Below are positions 8,801-13,863 of a DNA stretch of 13,863 nt, one piece after another. The translations under genes were made by a program, and so were the position numbers. This DNA comes from Armatimonadota bacterium. GTDB taxonomy: Bacteria; Armatimonadota; Zipacnadia; Zipacnadales; FEN-943. The DNA lies in NCBI GenBank assembly GCA_026419655.1, contig JANZZA010000481.1:1-13863 (forward strand), given 5' to 3'. The notes beneath the pieces are model-generated. The model was not told the origin of the DNA. It worked only from the letters and a program-made list of their open reading frames with translations, and made no database searches. Position 1 is the stretch's first letter. Every line of letters starts with the position of its first letter.

Positions 8801-8918
8801 GGCCTATGAACATCGCCGGAGGAAAATCAGACACCCGAATCGCTGCGGTTTCCACCGGTTGTATTCCGACTTGCTCTTGCTCCGCTCGCAATGCCTCCCG
8901 TACAAACTCTTCAGCCAT
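5829..8918 (-). CDS. Large tubulin/FtsZ-like GTPase-family protein (Tubulin_2 type)
   Basis: A 1029-residue protein from ATG 8918 (1044 from an alternative GTG at 8963). The N-terminal third is a tubulin/FtsZ-superfamily domain: FIGLGGTG (about residues 37-44) for the first phosphate loop, LIIDTDPS (about 74-81) at the position of the FtsZ second loop, and the signature CGGTGAG (about 179-185). GSLGLSAYVYPRR follows at about 342-354. The rest is long, mostly helical and partly coiled-coil (about 450-550), with no membrane segment, so it is cytoplasmic. Family knowledge: such proteins are predicted to bind GTP and polymerise, and FtsZ-like families of this kind have been linked to membrane remodelling rather than division. 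Start choice: AGGAGG (8928-8933) lies nine bases before ATG 8918. The GTG at 8963 overlaps the upstream stop as GTGA but is less favoured. Polymerisation and nucleotide specificity are inferred. Confidence 0.92.
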   Translation of the reverse strand: MAEEFVREALRAEQEQVGIQPVETAAIRVSDFPPAMFIGLGGTGALMTSYIARRLAAIFAKGRLEDLSPRLQFLIIDTDPSVRNYVRDLPGARIPVLEVSNFHVEQALETRFQEAHEDYPHPYFAGNVTDGAHQARAVGHVAMLWAASEHWAQLQDAFQRFQMNLGDVGPRVYILGSLCGGTGAGMALDMAYLAKAMLQGQALAVVGIFVDPTAFEGQGVGPDVARMAKINTYAFLKELDHFFTHFDYPLKHFDRAELAGLRIEQLERPRPFWVTLLVGTRDARGRRLRYGRDHVCGLVGEFVVTQYLGWQAAQGAGSQDMFSILDNNPPDVLPDGSKAILGSLGLSAYVYPRRQVESYVLHTLGGKVLGRYLDGRGSFDPQAAAAEFMTEANLEEHQQDLLLSQIMAGDNWGEVSKLLADAVQTCMADRLTEVPSVVDGWESEYRKALEAVRQNMEQKATQVLGLAFEKLENWCARQVDVWAGGLRGLARALEELKARIETCRSEMASEADSLRTQLAGCDSDDKNEPGEMQKSKEQIREAALQRTWFGLAGPRRSVVRQAVEAYVDACRAAAGNYRELRARECAQDVFAKLLPRVNSLLAEVGKLSALIADAQHRSEEAAKRALRFGTATGEEGGRFTQHLHYALTPEGVVKLYETWFQGRVDDNKDPVEAATADAHQRSGNLWDWFRWSPEEERYMVADRREELVKCVGEAAFAAFSDLRDKALADLVAPEILAQRAQEMAKDCAELLMTNPALLPQEGGQWHYIVLAMPETGKMWEEVRTAVSQVSDGAQVQAVASMDRDRIVLARWKLGIPVKALREVPAWYELYVQQLAYFEGARKVRGARGVVTVKPPHICRDWENFEDPLVESQRRGAEELLGLALATRLPEGYRVKGSSGAKDRTLVWATPAHIGGWCYLHACPAAPQDREVEAITLGQGIANAVEKLRSDRTARESLEAWFAEDGDHSILRQGYQQVAEQMAAGLATLRTWRDSLARSDPEYEEKSQLLDRMIRAVERYIREKLGGQVS

Positions 8919-8927
8919 CACTTGCCA

Positions 8928-8933
8928 CCTCCT
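8928..8933 (-). promoter_or_regulatory. Ribosome binding site of the tubulin-like gene
   Basis: A perfect AGGAGG on the minus strand, nine bases upstream of ATG 8918-8916. It argues for this ATG over the GTG at 8963-8961, which overlaps the preceding stop codon and would place the AGGAGG inside the coding region. Confidence 0.75.
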
Positions 8934-8959
8934 GACTTGGAGCCGGTTCTCCTCGAGCT

Positions 8960-10195
8960 TCACTTAGCCCAGTGGTATTCCACTGTCCCGACAGACTGCA
9001 CTGTCCATTTGTGGTTTCGCTGGGCATTCACCTCGACCGTGTGGTCTCCTATCTTTATAAGTATCCACGCCTCGCCTCTGCGCAAGAACGTCCTGGCGTG
9101 ACAGTTTATCGGCGGCCCAGCTGCGCCCGGGACCTTGATCCTGAAACTCTTTTCCTTAATTCTTGCTGGCGACCCCAACGTCTCAACGTGCGTGGTGCCA
9201 TTTGCCTGGAACGTTATACGCAACTCTCCAGTAAGGGCCGGACGAGCCGCTTCGTGCGCCCGCCACCACCAGAGGCCGGCCAGAATAACGAAGGAGAAAA
9301 GTACAAATAGGGCAGCCGAGTATGCATGGTACCACGGCAGAGAAAAGCTTCCGTCCACCGGGGCCTTCACTGCCGGCAAGGTGCTGCCCGCCATTTCACA
9401 GCCGATCATGACCGTGTCTGAGAAACGGCCTCCACGCTTAAAACGCCCGACCAGCCTCGCATTCCCTCCCTGCATGAGCTTCTGAAGGGCAGCGCGATTG
9501 TACTTTATGACCGTCTTGAAGTCGCCGTAGTGTGCAACGGTCCCGGTTGGGGGGGCCGCTTGCCCAGCGCCTGACTCGGTGGCTACTTTTACGTTGAGAG
9601 CACCCCAGTAACGCGATTTTACCACCGCCTCCACCGCCACTTCCCACGGCCTCCCTGCCTGTGTTCTCACTTCCACAGAAATGGGCTCAGCAGGAATGAC
9701 CTCCCAGGCGACTCGCGTCGGGAATGACCACTCCCGCGCCCCAGAACTTACCTTCACCATTTCGATGTGGTACACGCCCGGCACGTCACAGCGGTCGTAG
9801 AACCCTGAGTAAATCCCGTCTCCTTTCACCTCGTCCGCATACTCACGACTTCCGTCGTCCACCAAAGCTTCATGGCGTATCGCACCCGTAGGCCGGCGGA
9901 TATTAGCGGTTACCCACGGCGGCGGGCCTCCTGCTGGTAGCCCCGCCAGTCGCACCTGGAGCCACACAATTCCCGACCATTGTTCCACCCGCACTCCAGG
10001 GGACGGCGAAAGGACCTCAATCCGCTTGACTGCGTTCTGACCTAAGGCGGCACTGGCGAGGACCGAGAGCATGACTCCTCCGACGAAGACCCACGCCCAT
10101 TGCCAAACTACCCCTCTATGGCCGGCGCAAACCTCGCGCCGTACTTTAGCCGGCCCGCTCTGTTTCTTGTGGTGAGCGTTCCTTCGTGTCCCCAT
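8960..10195 (-). CDS. Two-TM protein with extracytoplasmic beta-sandwich and cytoplasmic beta domain
   Basis: A 411-residue protein, first gene of the cluster. The basic N-terminus is followed by a hydrophobic segment (about 31-52) ending in ASAALG; it could be a cleaved signal or an anchor. Residues about 56-166 form a beta-sandwich with the landmark LVDDGSREYADEVKGDGIYSGFY (in two parts), then PGVYHIEMV. This acidic turn is typical of the Ig-like domain that follows von Willebrand A domains in many bacterial surface proteins; here no vWA domain is present. A second region (about 168-270) looks beta-rich. A TM segment at about 293-311 ends in WWWRAHEAAR, so the last 90 residues should be cytoplasmic. 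The tail is a small beta domain (GELRITF to VEYHWAK). AGGAG (10207-10211) lies 11 bases before this ATG and 5 before a GTG at 10201, so the start is uncertain by two codons. Probably the trans-membrane receptor or scaffold of the system. Confidence 0.8.
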   Translation of the reverse strand: MGTRRNAHHKKQSGPAKVRREVCAGHRGVVWQWAWVFVGGVMLSVLASAALGQNAVKRIEVLSPSPGVRVEQWSGIVWLQVRLAGLPAGGPPPWVTANIRRPTGAIRHEALVDDGSREYADEVKGDGIYSGFYDRCDVPGVYHIEMVKVSSGAREWSFPTRVAWEVIPAEPISVEVRTQAGRPWEVAVEAVVKSRYWGALNVKVATESGAGQAAPPTGTVAHYGDFKTVIKYNRAALQKLMQGGNARLVGRFKRGGRFSDTVMIGCEMAGSTLPAVKAPVDGSFSLPWYHAYSAALFVLFSFVILAGLWWWRAHEAARPALTGELRITFQANGTTHVETLGSPARIKEKSFRIKVPGAAGPPINCHARTFLRRGEAWILIKIGDHTVEVNAQRNHKWTVQSVGTVEYHWAK

Positions 10196-10201
10196 TATCA
10201 C

Positions 10202-10586
10202 GCAGGCTCCTACTTATTGTTCCTCGCCCGGGGAAAAGCTCCTTCGGGTCTACACCGGCCCCATTGTGCCCGGCCTTTGCGGGACCAGTGCCAGATGCTA
10301 ACCGTCCATTGGAAAATATCACACATGGCTCCCACGTGCAACGTTCGTGGCGCTCACTTATACCAGCGTTGAACAGCGCAACAGCATGACGGAGCAGGAA
10401 GGGCGAAAGGCTCACAAAAAAGAAGACTTCAACGCAGACAAGGGAGACGATGCTGGCGGGTTGCGAAACGCAGACGGCAAATTTCGCTTGTAACATGCTG
10501 TGATCCGCCGCAGAGCCAAGCCGGAGCCCTGCAGCGCCCACAAGCATGGGGGCTGTCAAGAAAAATTGTACGCTCCTGAGAATTTC
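10202..10586. other. Intergenic region upstream of the tubulin-like cluster
   Basis: About 385 bases between the channel gene and the first cluster gene, both on the minus strand. No domain-like ORF is present; chance frames here are low-complexity. It likely carries the cluster promoter and, near 10560-10586, the 3' end of the channel transcript, though no clear T-run hairpin is seen after the channel stop. No tRNA or riboswitch was recognised. Confidence 0.5.
10357..10365 (-). promoter_or_regulatory. Possible extended -10 promoter element for the cluster
   Basis: On the minus strand the bases read TGGTATAAG, an extended -10 pattern (TG-n-TATAAG) one base off TATAAT. No good -35 box is found at the usual 16-18 base distance, which an extended -10 may tolerate. 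It would give a leader of roughly 155 bases before the first cluster gene. Weak on its own; one short match in GC-rich DNA. Confidence 0.25.
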
Positions 10587-11525
10587 TTAGTCGCGGACTC
10601 TGCGGCCAGGTGGCCTCATGAGGTTTCCGAAAAGTGCCTCTAAGTGCACCTCTCGGCCGCAAGGTTTGCTCGCACGATGGGAGTCTTTCCGAGAGGCAAC
10701 CACAACCTTGGGGCCTTTGACCACAACGCCTGTGCGGTTGACCCTTTGGTGCTCGGCGACGGTTCTGAGCGCTCGTCGCTCGTAAAAGCTGAACTTACGT
10801 ACCAAACAGACAAGCAGCAGTGAAAGGCCGCGAAAGACTAAGACGACCTCCGCCACAGCCAGGAACCGTCCCCATCCTTCTCTCAGCCTCAGCTCGCCGT
10901 AGCCAAGGGTCGTAAAGACGATGACGCTAAAGTACGGGCTGTAAAGAAACCGACGAAAGTGCAAGACAGACGCAAGACAACAAAGGCACCGGATAAGCCA
11001 TAAACGGTGCGGAGACCGTCCTTTACCGATCCCCTCGTCAATAACCGCCTGCGGTACGCCCTCAACGAGGCCAAGGGCGCGATACAGCACCGCGAATCCA
11101 ACCACGAGAAGCCCAGCGCACACTGCCATCCTGGTTGGCCACTCGCCATACCCCGCAATGGTTTCCAATACCCACCATAATGCCCTGCTTCCGATTGGCT
11201 TCTCATAGACGGCCATTTGCCGCCCAGTACAATGCATTTCGCGGAAGAAAAACTCTCCCACGCGGCGATAGTCGCCGGCGTACTCACAGCGCCGCCTGAG
11301 TTGCCGATAGATTTCCGCACAGTCACCAAAGCCTGGGCTTATGTCGGGTACCTGGTGCCCTTTAGCCAAATGTATCGCACGGAAGTAGTCGTAGCATTCT
11401 TCTCTGTCAGCGTACTGTTCGTCTCGTATGACACTGCTGGCTGCGGCCTTTTCGTCTTCTGCGCTGGGACCGAGTGTGGCCCCCGACGTCACAGTCTCAG
11501 GAGCAATCTCCGCGCCCCAGAGCAT
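10587..11525 (-). CDS. Pentapeptide-repeat / two-TM potassium channel protein (C-terminal part)
   Basis: A 312-residue reading frame. It begins inside pentapeptide repeats (MLWGAEIA continues AxLxx units upstream). Residues 67-110 (GDCAEIYRQLRRRCEYAGDYRRVGEFFFREM) match the helical linker common between pentapeptide repeats and channels. A membrane segment at about 133-152, a pore helix and the selectivity filter TTLGYG (205-210), and a second membrane helix at about 220-243 define an Ion_trans_2-type K+ channel, which should conduct potassium as a tetramer. Relatives usually end soon after ARKF or VRKF; this one runs 67 residues further with a basic, unstructured-looking tail, and residues 165-192 are unusually rich in Arg and Cys. 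The true N-terminus appears cut off by an in-frame TAG at 11559-11561, so the product may be truncated or the gene dying. No strong ribosome binding site precedes ATG 11525 (AAGGG only 3 bases away). Confidence 0.75.
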   Translation of the reverse strand: MLWGAEIAPETVTSGATLGPSAEDEKAAASSVIRDEQYADREECYDYFRAIHLAKGHQVPDISPGFGDCAEIYRQLRRRCEYAGDYRRVGEFFFREMHCTGRQMAVYEKPIGSRALWWVLETIAGYGEWPTRMAVCAGLLVVGFAVLYRALGLVEGVPQAVIDEGIGKGRSPHRLWLIRCLCCLASVLHFRRFLYSPYFSVIVFTTLGYGELRLREGWGRFLAVAEVVLVFRGLSLLLVCLVRKFSFYERRALRTVAEHQRVNRTGVVVKGPKVVVASRKDSHRASKPCGREVHLEALFGNLMRPPGRRVRD

Positions 11526-11558
11526 GGCCCTTCGCAGGTCAGCCTTACCGAGGTCAGC

Positions 11559-11759
11559 CTATCGCGGCCTCCCGTACTTGTTCTTCCCTTTGCTCGGGTC
11601 TCCCGAAGTGCCGCCCCATATTCCCAGTGGCTTCGCGCCTCCGAGCCAGGCATCACACAACTCCGCCCGGTTCAGGTTCGTACCGAGCAGGTGAGCGTCC
11701 ATAAGAAAAGCCCGCCGCAGTTTCGCCCTCTCAAGGTCCGCTCCCGTGAACTCGGCCCT
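11559..11759 (-). pseudogene. Upstream pentapeptide-repeat block of the channel gene, cut by TAG
   Basis: In the same frame as the channel, 66 open codons lie between TAA (11760-11762) and TAG (11559-11561). They encode about nine pentapeptide units: AEFTG ADLER AKLRR AFLMD, then AHLLG TNLNR AELCD AWLGG and AKPLG. A spacer with a GTSGDPSKGKN core ends at the TAG. Directly after the stop the repeats resume (ADLGK ADLRR AMLWG). Repeat phase is the same on both sides, so the TAG most likely arose by substitution in a once continuous gene. The first possible ATG of this block is at 11702. TAG also ends two solid genes in this window, so it is a true stop in this organism. Confidence 0.65.
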
Positions 11760-11807
11760 TTACCGCATTGCCCCGAAGGAGCGAAGAATCCCATCAGTGG
11801 AGCGAAT

Positions 11808-12149
11808 TTGGTTTGCGCACTGGTAGGTATGGGCCTGCTGGCAGCAGCGGCGTCGGCTGGAGAAGTAAGATATGGCATCGGCCAATGGCCGGAGCGCGGG
11901 CATGGAAATCACCGGGCGGTCTTGCGTGTCTCGGAGCCTGCGCAGGCAGTCTGCGCGCATATCGAGTGGCGCCGCCGCGACCGAAATCACGAAAAGAAAG
12001 CTGTCCTGGTTTTCGATGCCCAGGGCCAGCGCATCCAAAACGTAGTTTGCATCGAAGTGCGGCGTGAATATGGGGATAGTGTCTTTCAGCCCATCAGGGG
12101 GCCGGGTGAGTATCACGTCTTACCCGCGATCGTGTCCCGAGGCTCATGA
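11808..12149 (+). pseudogene. Truncated N-terminal piece of a secreted glycosidase-like protein
   Basis: A 113-codon frame, from a possible TTG with GGAG five bases ahead, to TGA 12147-12149. A short hydrophobic leader (LVCALVGMGLLAAAASA) resembles a signal peptide. The following domain reads GNHRAVLRVSEPAQAVCAHI, then EWRRRDRNHEKKAVLVFDAQ, then GDSVFQPIRGPGEYHV. From memory, this beta-rich pattern (WRRRD then EKK then FQP then PGEY) is the opening of large secreted glycoside-hydrolase-type proteins in Planctomycetes and relatives, which continue with YY and hundreds more residues. Here the similarity stops at GEYHV and a stop follows within a few codons; no other frame resumes it before the next gene. 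I read it as a remnant left by a deletion, or less likely as a small stand-alone domain protein. It lies 45 bases from the divergent pentapeptide block. Confidence 0.6.
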
Positions 12150-12271
12150 AGCGACTCGTACAACACTTCCCAAAAGGTAAAAAGCCGTCGCGAGAGAACA
12201 ACCGGGCAGGTCTGCTCCAGTAGTGCAACAGTGCAAACCGAGGGGGCTGGAGGCTGATAGGAGGTGCGGAA
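12150..12271 (+). other. Short gap before the large secreted protein gene
   Basis: 122 bases after the truncated remnant. It contains the strong ribosome binding site AGGAGG at 12259-12264, seven bases before ATG 12272. No promoter boxes or hairpins of note. Confidence 0.5.
12259..12264 (+). promoter_or_regulatory. Ribosome binding site of the large secreted protein
   Basis: AGGAGG, with a 7-base spacer to ATG 12272-12274. It fixes the start of the secreted glycosidase-like gene and shows that it is translated independently of the truncated remnant upstream. Confidence 0.8.
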
Positions 12272-13863
12272 ATGGTCGCTCTGGGCATGTTATGCGCAGC
12301 AGCGATTTGTGCCGTCGAAATCCCGTGGGACACCGCTGTTCTGGAATTAGACGACCGCGGCTGCGTCAGCACCCTGACCGACACTGCAACCGGCCAGAAT
12401 CTTGCCTTCCCGGGCCAGGCTTTCTGCCGCATAGATACCGAACAGGGTACTCTGTTCCCTTCCGGGGTCGCTCGCAGGGGCGATTCGGTGCGCTTTGAGT
12501 TCCCCAGCGGGGCATCTTTGGTCTTCCGCGTGGTTACCGGCAAAGGCTTCTCTTACTGGCGCCTGGCTTCCCTGGACGGCGTGGATATGGACAAAGTGAG
12601 GGCTCTTGGCCTGGCTGCGGTGAAGGTGCGGCGGCTGGAGAAAAACTCGTGGGCTATGAACTGCACCTACGACGAGAATTTTGCTGTGGCGGTGATGTGC
12701 GCCGAGATAAATGTGGCCCCGCACCGGGCCGATGTGCCGGCCGAGGGCGATGCTCCCCCGGGCGTCGTGCTCGGTGTGGATACCGTGAAAAGGTATGGCC
12801 TCACGCCAGCAGCTTTCGGCATTATCGCCTGCCCGCGTAAGTACCTTGAAGCTACCATAGACGCCTTCGAGAAAGCCGCCGATTTACCTAACCCGCACCC
12901 CGGCGGCACCTGGTCGAAACTTTCACCGTTGGCCAGGCGCGACTATCTTTTCATCACCGGCTTCGGAGAGAAGGACGCCGATGACCTGATACGCTGGGCC
13001 AAGCGCGGCGATTTCCCAATGATTCTAATCGGTGGCGAAAGCTGGAGCGTCACCAGCGGGCATTACGAGATAAACACTAACCTGTTCCCTGGCGGCTTGG
13101 CGTCCCTGAAGCGCACTTTCCAGCGGCTGCGGGCGGCAGGCCTGCGGGTTGGCCTGCACTTTCTCGCAGCGGCGGTTTACGTAAACGACCCCTACGTCAC
13201 ACCAAAACCCGACCCGCGGCTTTTCAAGGACGCTTGGGCCGAGCTGGCCGAAGACATAGACGAGAAGGCCACCTTCATCCCCACTGCCGCGCCTCCTGAA
13301 GGATTTCCCACCGAGGACGGCGGCTACATGGGCAAGGGAATGTGCATCCAGATAGGCGACGAGCTTATCAACTATTCCGAGCTTCGCACGGAACCGCCCT
13401 ACGGGTTTGCTGGCTGCTCGCGGGGCTACCACGGCACCACGCCGGCGGCCCATACCAGGGGTACACCAATCGCGCACCTCATGCGCTCTTATGGCTACTA
13501 TCTTTACGACCTGGACAGTACCCTGGCCGATGAAGTAATAGACAACGCCTGCCGCGTCATCAACGCCGTCCGGGCCGATATGCTCTATTTCGATGGCTCC
13601 GAGCTGCTCCAGGGTGACCACTGGTATTACAATGCCAAGCTTCACGATGCTTATTATCGGCGCCTGGTCAACAAGGACACCTTCATTCAGGCTTCCAGCT
13701 ACAGCCCCTATTCGTGGCATCTCATCTCGCGAATGGCTTCGGCAGATGGCCATGGAGACCTGAAGAAGTATCTCGACGAGCGCATTCCTTGGTTTCCGGA
13801 TTACGCGACCAACCTCATGCCTCTGGACATCGGCTGGTACTACCTCTACGACCCGGAGACGAC
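12272..13863 (+). CDS. Secreted glycoside-hydrolase-like TIM-barrel protein, N-terminal part
   Basis: 530 codons of an open gene that leaves the right edge. A short hydrophobic leader (MVALGMLCAAAICA) followed by VEIPWDTAVLELD fits export, although it lacks the usual basic residues. Residues about 15-215 form a beta-rich N-terminal domain. From about 223 (RRDYLFITGFGEKDADDL) the pattern becomes a TIM barrel, with strands such as PMILIGG and RVGLHFL. A beta insertion at about 352-394 contains IQIGDELINYSEL and a GFAGCSRGYHGTTPAAH motif (378-394), which I recall from secreted glycosidase-like proteins of Planctomycetes and Verrucomicrobia. The motif ADMLYFDGSELL puts Asp441 and Glu444 at a strand end, where clan-D-type glycosidases place catalytic acids. 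The protein likely acts on a polysaccharide outside the cytoplasm; substrate and exact GH family cannot be read from the sequence. Nothing ties it functionally to the tubulin-like cluster. Confidence 0.82.
   Translation, partial: MVALGMLCAAAICAVEIPWDTAVLELDDRGCVSTLTDTATGQNLAFPGQAFCRIDTEQGTLFPSGVARRGDSVRFEFPSGASLVFRVVTGKGFSYWRLASLDGVDMDKVRALGLAAVKVRRLEKNSWAMNCTYDENFAVAVMCAEINVAPHRADVPAEGDAPPGVVLGVDTVKRYGLTPAAFGIIACPRKYLEATIDAFEKAADLPNPHPGGTWSKLSPLARRDYLFITGFGEKDADDLIRWAKRGDFPMILIGGESWSVTSGHYEINTNLFPGGLASLKRTFQRLRAAGLRVGLHFLAAAVYVNDPYVTPKPDPRLFKDAWAELAEDIDEKATFIPTAAPPEGFPTEDGGYMGKGMCIQIGDELINYSELRTEPPYGFAGCSRGYHGTTPAAHTRGTPIAHLMRSYGYYLYDLDSTLADEVIDNACRVINAVRADMLYFDGSELLQGDHWYYNAKLHDAYYRRLVNKDTFIQASSYSPYSWHLISRMASADGHGDLKKYLDERIPWFPDYATNLMPLDIGWYYLYDPET

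Noticed and set aside
10554..10559. TTGACA on the minus strand as a -35 box
   Set aside because: At a 17-base spacing the next hexamer is CGCTGC, which is not a -10 box.
11559..11561. TAG read as a sense codon (recoding)
   Set aside because: TAG ends the tubulin-like and transglutaminase-like genes at sensible points, and no suppressor or pyrrolysine genes are visible, so reassignment is not supported.
11217..11807. Long plus-strand frame leading into the secreted remnant
   Set aside because: This part is antisense to the channel linker and pentapeptide repeats; only the portion from about 11808 has a meaningful protein pattern.
11760..12116. Minus-strand 118-codon frame continuous with the pentapeptide frame
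   Set aside because: It shows no pentapeptide pattern and is antisense to the WRRRD/FQP domain on the plus strand, which is the more credible coding strand.
12094..13753. Minus-strand frames opposite the secreted glycosidase-like gene
   Set aside because: Shadows of the plus-strand gene, which has a perfect AGGAGG, an export leader and barrel motifs.
1..13863. CRISPR arrays, insertion sequences, rRNA or tRNA genes
   Set aside because: No regularly spaced repeats, transposase motifs or RNA-gene consensus stretches were found on either strand by reading.

Overview
The window is a high-GC bacterial segment, probably from an uncultured lineage. It uses GTG as well as ATG starts, has strong AGGAGG-type ribosome binding sites, and TAA, TAG and TGA all end genes. 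The tubulin-like family (Tubulin_2 / FtsZ-like type) and the large secreted TIM-barrel glycosidase-like proteins seen here are, from general knowledge, typical of Planctomycetes, Armatimonadota, Chloroflexota and relatives. The sequence alone does not fix the taxon.

Layout. 1-809 (minus): the N-terminal 269 codons of a beta-class, Mod-like adenine DNA methyltransferase, running off the left edge. 810-1439: about 630 bp with no convincing gene; its right part has three closely spaced inverted repeats. 1440-10201 (minus): a five-gene cluster which, in transcription order, encodes (i) a two-TM protein with an extracytoplasmic beta-sandwich, (ii) a large tubulin/FtsZ-like protein with intact GLGGTG and GGTGAG motifs, (iii) a second, membrane-anchored tubulin-like paralogue whose signature loop has decayed to GEPGAG, (iv) a four-TM protein with a C-terminal transglutaminase-like domain, and (v) a small TM-anchored OB-fold protein. 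10202-10586: intergenic, probably holding the cluster's promoter. 10587-11759 (minus): a pentapeptide-repeat/K+ channel gene interrupted by an in-frame TAG. 11808-12149 (plus): a truncated N-terminal piece of a secreted protein. 12272-13863 (plus): the first 530 codons of a large secreted glycoside-hydrolase-like protein, running off the right edge.

The notable system is the five-gene cluster. Two full-length tubulin-like paralogues, one soluble with a complete nucleotide-binding signature and one membrane-bound and degenerate, sit with a membrane protein, a transglutaminase-like protein and an OB-fold protein. Topology inferred from charge places both tubulin-like proteins and the transglutaminase-like domain in the cytoplasm, and the beta-sandwich and OB-fold outside. 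This suggests a membrane-spanning, nucleotide-driven assembly. It recalls the membrane-remodelling systems proposed around FtsZ-like family proteins, but here with no visible vWA domain and with a transglutaminase-like partner. The function is inference; gene order, motifs and paralogy are read directly from the sequence.
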